Assembly (NCBI RefSeq): GCF_028752835.1
Contig: NZ_CP087952.1
Location: 3,966,501 to 4,030,500 of the forward strand
DNA: 64,000 nucleotides
Direction: 5' to 3'
Source of the DNA: Desulfosarcina sp. BuS5
Lineage (GTDB): Bacteria > Desulfobacterota > Desulfobacteria > Desulfobacterales > BuS5
Of this stretch, positions 7,801 through 17,518 are shown in pieces. Position 1 is the stretch's first letter. Each line of letters begins with the position of its first letter. The translations under genes were made by a program, and so were the position numbers. The notes under the pieces were generated by a model. The model did no database searches and was not told the DNA's origin. It saw only the letters and a list, made by a program, of their open reading frames with translations.

Positions 7801-10017
7801 AACTCGATATTGTTACCAAGTGGGTGCTCGGGAAACGGTTTGTTTCCTTCATCTCTGCAGGGCTTGCTCTGGCATTGATGTTAAGATAGTCCCACCTGAC
7901 TAAAGACTAACCAGCAGGTCAGTAGCGAAGTCCACAGGTAAACCCGGTAACGGGAGTCTGGAGCTGGACGGAGCAAGATTGCAGGCTCTGTATTGAGCCC
8001 CGAAAAATGTATGGTTGTGGTCATTGTGATAATCCTGCTTGCAGGAAAAAGCCGACGCTTTGGAGACAGCGGAAGGCAGCAGTCCTGAATATGCTAAGGC
8101 AAGTATTCAGGACACCACCGGGGTCTTAGACCAGGGCATGTACTCAAAGGGGTAGCTCGGGAACTTGGGAGACCCGGATGTTTCCTTGGGTAAAAAGAAC
8201 GGTAACAGGAAATCCAGCGCAAGCGAAATCCCGGCGTTGCATAGGAATGTCCCGCCTTGCAACGAGTCTGCCATTGGCAGAAACACAAACATTAAAAGAC
8301 GGGCGATACAAGGTATCAGGGGAGGATAGCGAAGAGCGAACGAACCTGAGATAAACATTCGGAAGTCTTAGCAGATCATAGTACCGATGATTAAGAATTG
8401 AACTATCTTGATCGGAAAGGTGGGGAAGTGATGCCCAAGCGACCCACTGCAGGGAAGGTGAAGCAGGGTATAACGTTTTTTTTTGGCAGGAATTATGGGA
8501 GATACACAGAGGTCACAAACCATATCAACAAAAAGCCGAGAAATTGCAAGAACGGTCGCTTGCAATTCCAGACCGATAGAATGGGGACAACCACCGGTAT
8601 TAACAGGTGGGTCATCCCTTATCAAAATCGAGCTGCTTGCTCAAAATAATCATGAACTGGTATTTACATCAGTAGTCCATCGGATAGACTTTGATTTACT
8701 GAAACAATCCTTTCGTAAAATTCGGAAAAGCGAATCTGCAGGAGTGGACAAGGTTACGGCAAAGGAGTATGCCGAAAATCTTGATCAAAACCTCTATAAT
8801 CTGTATGAACGACTGCGGAGAGGACAGTACGTTGCGTCTCCTGTAAAGCGTATCTGGATAGACAAGGAAGGAGGGGAAAAGCGTCCAATTGGCATACCTG
8901 TACTTGAGGATAAAATTGTCCAGAAAGCAGCAGCAGCCATATTGAATGTCATATTTGACAGGAATTTTTACAATTTTTCCCATGCATTCAGAAAAGGTCG
9001 GAGCCAACACATGGCAATCAAAGATTTACGTGAGCAATGCTTGAAGCAGAATATCAGCTGGATAGTAAGCGCAGATATTACAGGACTATTTGACAATATT
9101 AATCACGAGTTACTTAAAGACATGATACGTCGGAGAGTAAGTGACGGCGGAATGATTCGCCTGATAGGGAAGTGGTTGAATGCAGGCGTAATGGAGGAAG
9201 GCAACCTGACGTACTCTGAAACGGGCACTCCACAGGGAGGAGTAATTTCCCCTGTGCTCAGTAATATCTTTCTTCATTATGTTTTAGATGACTGGTACGT
9301 GAAAGAAGTGATCCCCCGGATGAAAGGGAGATGCTCCATCATACGCTGGGCGGATGATTTCATCCTCGGGTTCGAGTATGAAAAAGACGCATTGCGTGTC
9401 ATGGATGTATTACCCAGGCGGTTCGAACAGTTCGAGCTGTCACTTCACCCGGAAAAGACAAAACTGATTCGATTTTCCAAACGCATTAGCGGAAAGGGAA
9501 ACGGGACGTTTGATTTTTTAGGGTTTACATTTTACTGGTCAAAATCATTAAAAGGGTACATGGTAATAAAGAAAAAGACGGCAAGAAAGCGTTCAAGCCG
9601 TTTTATGAAGAGAATATGGATATGGTGCAAGGATAACCGTCATAAGCCAATGGCCGAGCAGTATGAGATTCTTTGCAGTAAACTGCGAGGTTTTTACCAG
9701 TACTTTGGAGTAATAAGTAACTACAAAGTGCTGGAAGTTGTGTTTGAATATACTGAGAAAGCATGGCGTCGATGGTTAAGCCGAAGAAGTCACAAGGGCG
9801 AAGTAATGTTCGAGGACTTGCGCACAACATACCCACTGCCATTACCCAGAATAGTCCATAATATTTGATGCCGTAAGGGCTGCAAAGTTATACGCCAAAC
9901 GGGGTGTCGCCTGTTTGGTTGATAATCCGGTAAAAAGGATTTGAACCGAGGAACCGTATGAGGGAAATCTTCACGTACGGGTCTGTAGGGGGGGCGTCGG
10001 GTAACCGATGCTCCTAC
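7754..10017 (+). mobile_element. Group IIC-like intron, copy 1 (2264 bp)
   Basis: Ribozyme intron with an internal reverse transcriptase. Domain V is at about 9951-9984 (stem GAACCGTATGAGG, GAAA tetraloop, TCTTCACGTACGGG); domain VI and the 3' end ...CGATGCTCCTAC follow. The 5' end starts GTGCCAAG. A C repeated at both junctions leaves the ends uncertain by 1 nt. Inserted in the left arm of an attC, in cassette orientation. It differs from copy 3 mainly by 2 extra Ts in a T-run near 8481. Confidence 0.9.
8483..9868 (+). CDS. ltrA: Group II intron reverse transcriptase/maturase
   Basis: Up to 461 aa; ATG at 8495 is the likelier start than TTG 8483. The RT domain includes RPIGIPVLEDKIVQ, the NISWIVSADITGLFD block, GTPQGGVISPVLSNIFLHYVLD and the catalytic IIRWADDFILGF (WADD instead of YADD). 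The maturase domain follows (CSKLRGFYQYFGVISNY). There is no HNH endonuclease, as expected for class C introns, which use nicked or single-stranded targets. It looks intact and probably active, given two further copies nearby. Confidence 0.95.
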   Translation: MAGIMGDTQRSQTISTKSREIARTVACNSRPIEWGQPPVLTGGSSLIKIELLAQNNHELVFTSVVHRIDFDLLKQSFRKIRKSESAGVDKVTAKEYAENLDQNLYNLYERLRRGQYVASPVKRIWIDKEGGEKRPIGIPVLEDKIVQKAAAAILNVIFDRNFYNFSHAFRKGRSQHMAIKDLREQCLKQNISWIVSADITGLFDNINHELLKDMIRRRVSDGGMIRLIGKWLNAGVMEEGNLTYSETGTPQGGVISPVLSNIFLHYVLDDWYVKEVIPRMKGRCSIIRWADDFILGFEYEKDALRVMDVLPRRFEQFELSLHPEKTKLIRFSKRISGKGNGTFDFLGFTFYWSKSLKGYMVIKKKTARKRSSRFMKRIWIWCKDNRHKPMAEQYEILCSKLRGFYQYFGVISNYKVLEVVFEYTEKAWRRWLSRRSHKGEVMFEDLRTTYPLPLPRIVHNI

Positions 10018-10072
10018 CTGGAACCTGACCGCTATTCCGCTGACGCTTCATAGCGGCAGGTGAGCTTGGTCG

Positions 10073-10273
10073 ATAAGTTGACCGTGAGCTCCGCTACGCT
10101 ACGCACACGGTCAACTTATCGCCGGCTGTCGAGTTCCTCGAACGTCCTTGACAGGTTCCGCTCACGCTCCACCTATCAAGGGCGTTCGAGCCGACTGCGA
10201 TTCTCGACACTGAATGAAAAAAAACCGCCTTTTTCATTCAGTGCCTGCGATTCTCGCGGCTCAACAGCCGGCG
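10073..10273 (+). repeat. Structured 201-bp unit, copy 4
   Basis: Consensus copy; next cassette starts TTGGGC. Confidence 0.93.
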
Positions 10274-10323
10274 TTGGGCATAAAACAATTGACAATCAAT
10301 GATACTTATAGTATTCATACCTC

Positions 10324-11616
10324 ATGAAAAATATAGCATACCAACTCACACTTTTTGATGATCCTGACGAAAACGGCGTTCAATTTAAGCCGATGCACGT
10401 CAATAAATCCACCTTTAAGGGTGGCCTTATTGCGCCAGTTCACAATTGGTTTCGGTTAACCCCAAGCTTTGGGCCGCAACTCGTTGATTATATGCTTAAC
10501 GTTATGGGATACCAGCAGGGCCAAAAAGTTCTCGACCCGTTTTCTGGAGCTTGTACTACTCAGATACAATGTAAACTAATGGGAATCCCATCTTACGGTT
10601 TTGAAATAAACCCATTATTGCATTTCGTTGGGACCACAAGTTTGAACTGGGATCTCGATAGAAGTGATTTAAAAAAAGAATTTCAGAATATTGAAAAATT
10701 ATATCTGAGCAGTGAAAAACACTTTCTCAGTGCACAAATAGACGAACTTCCAATACCTAAAATACATAATCCATTTAGGTGGTGGAGGGAGGATGTACTC
10801 CGAAAAATGCTTTGTCTAAAAAAGACGATTTTATCTATCAATGACAAATCAGTAAAAGATTTTTTCATATTGGCTTTTGCGTGTTGTTTGATACCAGATT
10901 TAACTAATATTACTCTTGGCCGGTTGCAGCTTCATTTCATCAATAGAGATGATGACAACATTGATGTGTTAGGATCATTTAAACAAAAAGCCAAGATGAT
11001 GATCGATGATATTGGTAAGGTTTTTGACTTAAAAGATGTAATATCAAAAGTTTATTATTGCGATTCAACTTGCCTGGATAATACTGTTCACGACTTTACC
11101 GCAGATTATATTGTTACATCGCCGCCATATCCAAACAGGTATAGTTATGTTTGGAATACCCGACCACATTTGTACTTTTTCGATTTTTTCTCTAAACCAA
11201 AAGAGGCTGCCGACCTCGATAAAAAAACTATAGGTGGCACATGGGGAACGGCTACCTCATGTTTGCAAAAAGGAATTATCAAACCGCTAAATGACACAGT
11301 TGGCAAAGCAGCAGGAAAAGTTGTTTCTGATATCCGTGAAAAAGACAATTTGATGGCTAATTATGTAATGAAATATTTTAATATGTTAGCTCATCAGATT
11401 TTACAGGCTGAAAATGTTCTTAGCGACAATAGCAAAGCCGCTTATGTTGTGGGGAATAGTTGGATAAAAGGAATATATGTAAACACAGATGAGATTTTGC
11501 AGAGTATATTTCTGGATAGTGAACTAAGTTACAAATCTGCAAAAATTGAAAGATTCAGAAGAAGGCATAGCGGAAAAGATTTATATGAGTCAATTGTTTT
11601 TGCATCAAAGATTTAA
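10324..11616 (+). CDS. Amino-methyltransferase of a type II R-M system
   Basis: 430 aa SAM-dependent DNA methyltransferase. The N-terminal AdoMet region has KVLDPFSGACTTQIQ; the catalytic motif IV is IVTSPPYPNRYSY, the SPPY form typical of N4-cytosine/N6-adenine enzymes. Placement of the two motifs (about residues 75 and 265) with a long insertion between is unusual but known in this superfamily. It converges on the endonuclease gene, with only 3 bp between the two stops. It protects the host from the partner nuclease. The target sequence cannot be read from the protein. Confidence 0.88.
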   Translation: MKNIAYQLTLFDDPDENGVQFKPMHVNKSTFKGGLIAPVHNWFRLTPSFGPQLVDYMLNVMGYQQGQKVLDPFSGACTTQIQCKLMGIPSYGFEINPLLHFVGTTSLNWDLDRSDLKKEFQNIEKLYLSSEKHFLSAQIDELPIPKIHNPFRWWREDVLRKMLCLKKTILSINDKSVKDFFILAFACCLIPDLTNITLGRLQLHFINRDDDNIDVLGSFKQKAKMMIDDIGKVFDLKDVISKVYYCDSTCLDNTVHDFTADYIVTSPPYPNRYSYVWNTRPHLYFFDFFSKPKEAADLDKKTIGGTWGTATSCLQKGIIKPLNDTVGKAAGKVVSDIREKDNLMANYVMKYFNMLAHQILQAENVLSDNSKAAYVVGNSWIKGIYVNTDEILQSIFLDSELSYKSAKIERFRRRHSGKDLYESIVFASKI

Positions 11617-11619
11617 AGC

Positions 11620-12402
11620 TTATTTGTTCTCGTCTATAGCCGCTTTTAGGATGGGAGATTGGTAAATTTTTTTCATAAAATCTTTTATCGCCGTTTTTAT
11701 CTCCGCACGAATATGTTCTTTTTGAAGAATTGATTGGAAATCTACAGATAAAAGCTCTTGCATAAAATTAATTCCTTCGTCTCCGACTAAAAATGTCCAA
11801 CCTGCATTCGTCAACCTTTTTATTGCTTCATCTCTTGGGCTAATAGAGCTGAATATCAAATATATTGGTAATAAATCGGCCTCTATCAGATAAGTCACCA
11901 TGTCTACATCTTTTCTCAATCTAGCACTATCATTAGGATTGAAATTATATCTTATTTCGATGCCAGCACCATTCTTATTTTCAACGTTCCCATGTTCGAT
12001 ATATTTTTGACACGTTTCGTTTAAATGCTTTTTGTGTTCTCCTGAAAGGAATTCATTTTTCAAACATATATCAAGCTCAAGATTTTTGAATTTTTCTTTT
12101 ACTTGATCAGACGTTAAATCAAATCGTGCTGCTGCGACAAATCGTGGTATTTTGTCGTAAATTTCGCCCAATCTGCGCCCAATACTTATGCTCATTCTTC
12201 CAAGCTTTCGTATTGCGACATAACTTGCGGAATCAAAACAAAAGTCTTTATAAATTGAATCACCATTTAAATTGCTAAGCTCATCCTCAAAAGATTTTTG
12301 GCTAAAATCTTCATCGACTTTTTCTGCCCATCCATTCAGATGGTGACGAATTTCCTCGATAAATCTCTTTTCAATTTTTTGAATAATTGGATCTTTAGTC
12401 AT
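11620..12402 (-). CDS. Putative type II restriction endonuclease (ApaLI-like)
   Basis: 260 aa. The segment GIEIRYNFNPNDSARLRKD followed by VDMVTYLIEADLLPIYLIF resembles the ApaLI-like endonuclease family. Its start overlaps the controller gene's end by 8 nt, so C and R form one operon, convergent with the methyltransferase. Position in a C-R/M arrangement supports the nuclease role more than the motif does. Specificity unknown. Confidence 0.72.
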   Translation of the reverse strand: MTKDPIIQKIEKRFIEEIRHHLNGWAEKVDEDFSQKSFEDELSNLNGDSIYKDFCFDSASYVAIRKLGRMSISIGRRLGEIYDKIPRFVAAARFDLTSDQVKEKFKNLELDICLKNEFLSGEHKKHLNETCQKYIEHGNVENKNGAGIEIRYNFNPNDSARLRKDVDMVTYLIEADLLPIYLIFSSISPRDEAIKRLTNAGWTFLVGDEGINFMQELLSVDFQSILQKEHIRAEIKTAIKDFMKKIYQSPILKAAIDENK

Positions 12403-12619
12403 TTTCAGCCAACAAGTTTTTAGCGTCTGTATTCAATGCCTTAGCAATCTTATCTAATGAGTTAACAGTGATATTGCGTTCAGCTCTTTCGACCGCACCT
12501 ATATAGGTTCGGTGCAAGTTTGAAAGTTCTGCTAGCTGTTCCTGAGATAAGCCTTGCGCTTTCCGGAGCTTCCGAATATTATTTGAGATTATTAAAAGCA
12601 ATCGGTTATCATTATTCAT
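12395..12619 (-). CDS. Controller (C) protein, XRE-type HTH
   Basis: 74 aa, almost entirely a helix-turn-helix (LRKAQGLSQEQLAELSNLHRTYIGAVERAERNITVNSLDKIAKAL). Size and operon position match C proteins that delay endonuclease expression until methylation is complete. Palindromic boxes lie just upstream (12642-12667), consistent with autoregulation. Confidence 0.88.
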   Translation of the reverse strand: MNNDNRLLLIISNNIRKLRKAQGLSQEQLAELSNLHRTYIGAVERAERNITVNSLDKIAKALNTDAKNLLAEND

Positions 12620-12641
12620 GTTGGCAAAGTGACATTATGAT

Positions 12642-12667
12642 GACTAAAAGTCTACAGACTATAAGTA
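12642..12667 (-). promoter_or_regulatory. Paired C-boxes upstream of the controller gene
   Basis: GACTAAAAGTC at 12642-12652 and GACTATAAGTA at 12657-12667, 4 bp apart, match the GACT-N3-AGTC form of C-protein operators. The nearer box is 22 bp from the controller start codon. Confidence 0.75.
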
Positions 12668-12672
12668 GCATT

Positions 12673-12737
12673 GCCCAACCAGGCGCTGCACTGGATGGCT
12701 ATTCCGCTACGCTCTATAGCCACCAGTGAGCTAATCG
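12673..12737 (+). other. attC: attC of the R-M cassette
   Basis: GCCCAACCAGGCGCTGCACT at left; CACTGGATGGCTATTCC pairs with TATAGCCACCAGTGAG. Crossover G is 12737. Confidence 0.88.
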
Positions 12738-12938
12738 ATAAGTTGACCGTGAGCTCCGCTACGCTACGCACACGGTCAACTTATCGCCGGCTGTCGAGTT
12801 CCTCGAACGTCCTTGACAGGTTCCGCTCACGCTCCACCTATCAAGGGCGTTCGAGCCGACTGCGATTCTCGACACTGAATGAAAAAAAACCGCCTTTTTC
12901 ATTCAGTGCCTGCGATTCTCGCGGCTCAACAGCCGGCG
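12738..12938 (+). repeat. Structured 201-bp unit, copy 5
   Basis: Consensus copy; next cassette starts TTATGTG. Confidence 0.93.
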
Positions 12939-13050
12939 TTATGTGTTTAATGTTTAATAAAAAAAGTATAGCAAGAAAGTGCAAGCATTGATTTTTATTT
13001 TATGATATTTTTTTGGCAAGAATACATACTGAAAAGGAGGGGATGTCGTT

Positions 13051-13284
13051 ATGATTTATTTGAAAAGAATCAAGATTAAAACCCGGGCTCAGCATATATG
13101 GATTCTGGGTGTACTAATGTGGGGAGTTCCAACTGCAATTTTATTTCTTTTAATTGGCTATTTTTTGTTTAAGGAAACATTTTTACTTAGTCGACTGATA
13201 ATCAGCTTCATCGCATTTTCGATAGCAGGTTATTGTTTGGGAATCTGGACTTGGAAGCTTTCGCAAAAAAAAACAGAACGTTGA
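13051..13284 (+). CDS. Small two-helix membrane protein, unknown
   Basis: 77 aa with two hydrophobic segments (about residues 14-38 and 45-66) and basic termini. GGAGGGG lies upstream of the ATG. It precedes the exosortase locus and may belong to it; no family recognised. Confidence 0.6.
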   Translation: MIYLKRIKIKTRAQHIWILGVLMWGVPTAILFLLIGYFLFKETFLLSRLIISFIAFSIAGYCLGIWTWKLSQKKTER

Positions 13285-13333
13285 CAAAAATAAAGAGAAT
13301 TTTTAAATGACGATTTAATAAGGAGTAATTATT

Positions 13334-14671
13334 ATGACCAAGAGAAAAAAAAGAATGTGTAGCTTTGCGAGGCAATATTTGATGGTGATATCGTTATTTA
13401 TTTTTATGACTCTCCTTATTATGCCATCTTTTTCATTTGGGCTAACAATATTTCAAAGCTCCGATGATGCGATATTTTTTGCAGAAACACTTCCAAGCGT
13501 GGCTTTTCAAAATCTTGGATTTGATAAAGTTACAAATGTGTCACGCGTTAATACTGTTAGTGAAATTACAGATACAACTAATACTGTTTCAGCGGATTTT
13601 ACATTTATTTTAGACGGCACACCTTATTCCGGTCCCGGGACGTGGGTATCAATTGAAACGGCTGATTCCCTTGACATTACGCTTAATTATAGCCTTTCTA
13701 ATGGTGATAATGTTCTAGAATTTCAATATACATCTGACGGGGATTTTACTAATGATGTCAAGGATGAGACAGTCAACGCATCTCTGGGAGGATCCAGCCT
13801 TTCAATAACGAAACATACTGAGGAAACTATTACCCCAACATCAAAGACGACAAACATCACGGGTAACGTTGGGCTTAACAGCGAACATTTTAATGCCTCG
13901 ATTACAATTATTGAAGATATTATTACACCTGAAACCAGCCAATTCACTATAACGTGCCAGAGTACACCTGTTAATCCGCCGGGGCCGGTTACCACCGTGC
14001 TGGCAGAATATCAGACCGTTACCGATCAAGATGGATCAATAGCGACCTTTTCAAAGTATGATGTGACGATCGGAGGCGAGCTTACGTATGAGCTGGATAC
14101 TACACCTTCTACACACCAGGTACTCAAGATAGATGAAAATTCAGCCACCGAAAGCCTGGTTATGAATTTGCTACATGTAACAGATGGGAATAAAAAAATT
14201 AAGTATCAGGTCGACAATACCATTCAGCTAACTTATCTTTCAAAACTTTTGGGTGATCGGAATAGAAGCGGATGGAGTTGGAATGATTTTGCGAAGGATA
14301 CTTTTAAAGGAGCTATAGGCGGTGCAGGAGGCGGTGCATTAGTGGCACTTGTTGGAACCGATGGAGGTGCGCCTGTTTCTGTACCTACAGCAGCTTCATT
14401 AGGCGCTCTTGGTGGAGCTGCTGGTGGTGCGTTAGGATATACCGTTGGCATAATATGGGACTGGATTTTTCAGGGAAGTTCACCTCCTGCTAAAGTTGAA
14501 GTTTATATATTTGTGGAAAACGACACAATGACTAACGGCCAGGTTGCAGGTGGTGATTTTTTCCCTTCTGTGCCTGCACTATCCGGATGGATGCAGGGAT
14601 TGTTGATATCTTTCTTTATTTCTACAGGCATCGTTTTCATATTCCGTCGATGGCGAGTTCAGTCCGAATGA
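13334..14671 (+). CDS. Exported protein with IPTL-CTERM-like sorting tail
   Basis: 445 aa. A signal peptide (about 1-37) is followed by a beta-rich body and a Gly/Ala-rich segment (about 325-375). The C-terminus has the exosortase tripartite tail: VPALSGW motif, one membrane helix (MQGLLISFFISTGIVFIF) and basic RRWR. The motif corresponds to the IPTLxxWG signal read by exosortase H. The neighbouring downstream gene is such an exosortase, so this is its probable dedicated substrate, displayed on or released from the outer membrane. Function of the body unknown. Confidence 0.8.
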   Translation: MTKRKKRMCSFARQYLMVISLFIFMTLLIMPSFSFGLTIFQSSDDAIFFAETLPSVAFQNLGFDKVTNVSRVNTVSEITDTTNTVSADFTFILDGTPYSGPGTWVSIETADSLDITLNYSLSNGDNVLEFQYTSDGDFTNDVKDETVNASLGGSSLSITKHTEETITPTSKTTNITGNVGLNSEHFNASITIIEDIITPETSQFTITCQSTPVNPPGPVTTVLAEYQTVTDQDGSIATFSKYDVTIGGELTYELDTTPSTHQVLKIDENSATESLVMNLLHVTDGNKKIKYQVDNTIQLTYLSKLLGDRNRSGWSWNDFAKDTFKGAIGGAGGGALVALVGTDGGAPVSVPTAASLGALGGAAGGALGYTVGIIWDWIFQGSSPPAKVEVYIFVENDTMTNGQVAGGDFFPSVPALSGWMQGLLISFFISTGIVFIFRRWRVQSE

Positions 14672-14744
14672 AATAAATATAACAATTACCCTCGGCTATA
14701 ATAGTTCTTTTTTTATCAAGCCAATATTGTGTGTTTGATTCAAT

Positions 14745-15296
14745 ATGTGCGTTTTCTTTACTGGATTTGAGGAGGTATGGAAAATCTTATTAAGTGTCTT
14801 GAGAAATAGGGTTGTACAGTTCAGTATTGTGTTTTTTTTAACCTTTATGCTCTTTGCGTTTATTTTGCACCAAAATTTTGTTTCGAATTTTCTCAATGGG
14901 TTTGTATCAAATTGTACAGCTTTACATGTTGCGTTTTTACTTAAAATATTTGGTATAAATGCTTATTCACAGGGAGTTATTGTTTGTGGAGAAACATTTA
15001 GTTTAACCATTGTCAAAGAATGCACATCTTACTACAAAATGATGCTTCTCGTCTCAGCGATAATTGCCTATCCTTCTCCTGTTAAGCATAAAATAACGGG
15101 ATGTATTGCGGGCACAGTAATTATCTATTTATTAAATCTTTTCCGCGTGGCCAGTCTTTTTATAACTGGTGTATATTTTAGAAACAGCTTTGATATGGCA
15201 CATGAACATGTTACCCAAACTATATTTACATTTTTGGTGGCCGTTTTATGGCTACTTTGGATCTCAAGAGCAAATAAAACTGCATCAAAACAGTGA
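14745..15296 (+). CDS. Exosortase H-like transpeptidase
   Basis: 183-aa integral membrane protein with about five helices. The exosortase/archaeosortase triad is visible: Cys in IVKECTSYYKMM, Arg in LLNLFRVASLFI and His in DMAHEHVTQTIF. It would cleave and transfer proteins with an IPTL-CTERM tail at the inner membrane. Size is near that of XrtH. The exact start is uncertain; a strong GAGGAGG lies inside the annotated frame (about 14769). Flanked by a candidate substrate and a partner membrane gene. Confidence 0.82.
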   Translation: MCVFFTGFEEVWKILLSVLRNRVVQFSIVFFLTFMLFAFILHQNFVSNFLNGFVSNCTALHVAFLLKIFGINAYSQGVIVCGETFSLTIVKECTSYYKMMLLVSAIIAYPSPVKHKITGCIAGTVIIYLLNLFRVASLFITGVYFRNSFDMAHEHVTQTIFTFLVAVLWLLWISRANKTASKQ

Positions 15297-15309
15297 ATTC
15301 CTGCGTTTT

Positions 15310-15453
15310 ATGTTAAGGTTTGTCCTGTTTTATATGAGCTTTCTTGTTCTATGGAAATATGTCCATCTTTACTATGAAGCACCACTTTTCTATTTAGTAT
15401 CTGCTGAATTTCTTTTTTATGAAAGAAATGCTTTGCTATCCATAGCAGTATAT
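15310..15453 (+). pseudogene. Exosortase-associated membrane protein, 5' part
   Basis: Hydrophobic N-terminal fragment starting MLRFVLFYMSFLVLWKYV, just after the exosortase stop. It is cut by an insertion sequence at 15453. Joining to 17012 restores one frame (...ALLSIAVY-TMLLSKFSGYY...), about 216 aa, comparable to exosortase H-associated membrane proteins. Confidence 0.7.
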
Positions 15454-17007
15454 GCCATTTTTTAAATTGCAGCTAAATGGTATTTTAAGCACTCTAAAAA
15501 GGATAGGAGGTATTCTGATGATAAAAAATACTTTTGAAGAAGTTCTTTCTGATGAATGGGTGAAAGCAAATATAACCAATCCAGTTCAGGAATTGGTTAT
15601 TATCCGTGGGATAATTCCATGGCAAAAAATGATTACAAAGTTGTGTAAATTTTATAACACCAGTCAGGGTGCTTTTGGAAAATCTCTCAGGATGATGACA
15701 GCGATTTTGATTTGTATAAAATACTATCAATTAAGTGATAGGCAAATGGTTAAGCATATAAAAGAAAACCACTATATTCAATATTTTTGTAACATCACAA
15801 ATGAGGAATTGCAAACATGCCTGGATCCGAGTTCTATATGTGTATTTCGAAAACGTATAGGTGAAGAAGGTGTTGAAATTATAGAAAAAGAAGTTTTTGA
15901 GGTTCTACGCAAAGCTGGGATAATACAGGGTGATAATGCTATGATAGATTCAAGCGTATTGAAAAATAACGTTATCTATCCAAATGATGTACATTTAATT
16001 TTTAAAGCTTTTGACAAAATGAAACAATTTGCCGTTTTGCATCAAATCTCCTTGTGGTGGGACAATAATGAAGTAAAAAAATTATGGCGAGAATTTTTTT
16101 TGAACAAAAAACAAAACCGTTTGGAATGGTTACTCAAATTTAATATATTATTTATTCCTGCTCTAAAAATATTTGATAAAAAAGTTGAATCATTAAAGAC
16201 CACAAAGAAAAAACAAATAAAAGCTGACAATATGTTTGCTATTCTTACTATTCTTGAAGCACAAACCTTAGAAAAACTCGAAGGTAAAAAACAGATAAAA
16301 AACCGGATTGTATCCATTGATGAACCGGATGCCCGCCCGATTGTAAAAGGAAAAGAGCATCCGAAGTGTGAATTCGGCACAACAATGGAAATGACTTTCA
16401 ATAGGGAAGGATTCATGATTACCATTGAAAATTTTATCGGTAATCCAAATGATAAAACGCTTTTTGCTGGAACACTCGAACAGTTCAAAAAACGGATGAA
16501 AGGCGAACCGGAAAATATTATTACCGACCTTGGTTACAGAAGCAATGGTAATTTTAAAATTGCAGACAATATCAGTAACGTTTTTTTGGGGCGTAAAAAA
16601 GATGTATCCGAAGAAAAACAGAGTTTTTGCTGTAAAGCCCGTTCAGCAACAGAAGGTTTCATAGCTATTGCAAAAAATATTAGAGGTTTTGGATGCAGTC
16701 TTTATAGAGGATTTGAAGGAGACCGTATATGGTCATTGCTTTGTCAAACCGCTTATAATCTTAAAAAGTTTATTCAGCTTCTAATGGGAGAAAAGATTGA
16801 AGAAAAAAAACTGATGAAACTCGGGCTGGCATAAGCCGAACAAGGATTTTATCAAAAATAGTTGATTTTAAAAAATATGCGGATAGGAGAGGTGCGTCTA
16901 TAGGTGTTAACAATTTGCCGTTTTTTACCAAAATTCAATTAAAATACCACAAATGAGCTTAAAATTTTAGATTAAAATTCTCTATGATTAATATATGAAC
17001 AATGCTG
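15454..17007 (+). mobile_element. IS1182/IS5-like insertion sequence
   Basis: About 1554 bp with one transposase gene, inserted in the exosortase partner gene. ATAT at 15450-15453 and 17008-17011 is the likely 4-bp target duplication. Terminal repeats are weak (GCCATTTTTT against the complement of the right end), so the ends may be off by a few bases. Confidence 0.75.
15518..16834 (+). CDS. DDE transposase, IS1182/IS5-like
   Basis: About 438 aa from ATG 15518 (site AGGAGG upstream). First catalytic Asp in AMIDSSVLKNNVIYPNDV, second in NIITDLGYRSNGN, and the Glu region in SATEGFIAIAKNIRGFGCSL. It looks intact. Assignment to IS1182 rather than another IS5-superfamily branch is tentative. Confidence 0.82.
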   Translation: MIKNTFEEVLSDEWVKANITNPVQELVIIRGIIPWQKMITKLCKFYNTSQGAFGKSLRMMTAILICIKYYQLSDRQMVKHIKENHYIQYFCNITNEELQTCLDPSSICVFRKRIGEEGVEIIEKEVFEVLRKAGIIQGDNAMIDSSVLKNNVIYPNDVHLIFKAFDKMKQFAVLHQISLWWDNNEVKKLWREFFLNKKQNRLEWLLKFNILFIPALKIFDKKVESLKTTKKKQIKADNMFAILTILEAQTLEKLEGKKQIKNRIVSIDEPDARPIVKGKEHPKCEFGTTMEMTFNREGFMITIENFIGNPNDKTLFAGTLEQFKKRMKGEPENIITDLGYRSNGNFKIADNISNVFLGRKKDVSEEKQSFCCKARSATEGFIAIAKNIRGFGCSLYRGFEGDRIWSLLCQTAYNLKKFIQLLMGEKIEEKKLMKLGLA

Positions 17008-17011
17008 ATAT

Positions 17012-17518
17012 ACTATGTTATTATCGAAATTCAGCGGATACTATTTAACCACAAAAGCCTGTAATTTTATTCTGAACCTCCCATTGGAACAGCCGGAGTT
17101 AAGTTCTGACGGCAGACTTTGCATCAGGCTTTGTGATTTCATATATTATCCAAAGCTTCAATGGTATACGGTTAGCACATTGACAGTGCTGCCTCTTCTT
17201 CTTGCCACCTCGAGTATTCGGTGGCTCAGTAGAATTAAAATAGTTTTTATTGCAATCTGGCTTTTGTCAATATATCAAGTTTTATATATCATAGTTGATA
17301 TCTATGCATGGCTTTTCCGAAATTATCAAAGCTGGATCAAGAAGGGTGTAAACGCATATCAAATCATTGAATATAATCAAAAATTTGCAGATTTCTTTTT
17401 TAGTTCGGTTTACTATTTAATGATTTTTCAAGGTGTTATTATAATAGGGCTATGGATTGGTTTAGTCTGTTTTTATAAAAGGCGTTCAATAAAAAAAATG
17501 CCCTGGGTATTACTTTAA
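17012..17518 (+). pseudogene. Exosortase-associated membrane protein, 3' part
   Basis: Continuation of the gene broken at 15453: about 168 codons with three further membrane segments and a basic C-terminus. Its stop TAA overlaps the ATG of the TPR gene by 1 nt, so the locus was one operon. Confidence 0.7.

Larger units (their letters stand above)
7733..10072 (+). other. attC: attC of the GAF/Panacea cassette, split by intron
   Basis: Left part GGCGAACAAAGCGCTTCTC (7735-7753) is separated by the group II intron from the right part (10018-10072: ACCTGACCGC ... GCGGCAGGTGAGC). Crossover G is 10072. Confidence 0.82.

Noticed and set aside
8094-8649. Small frames in the 5' part of the group II intron.
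   Set aside because: They overlap ribozyme domains and recur only because the intron is repeated.
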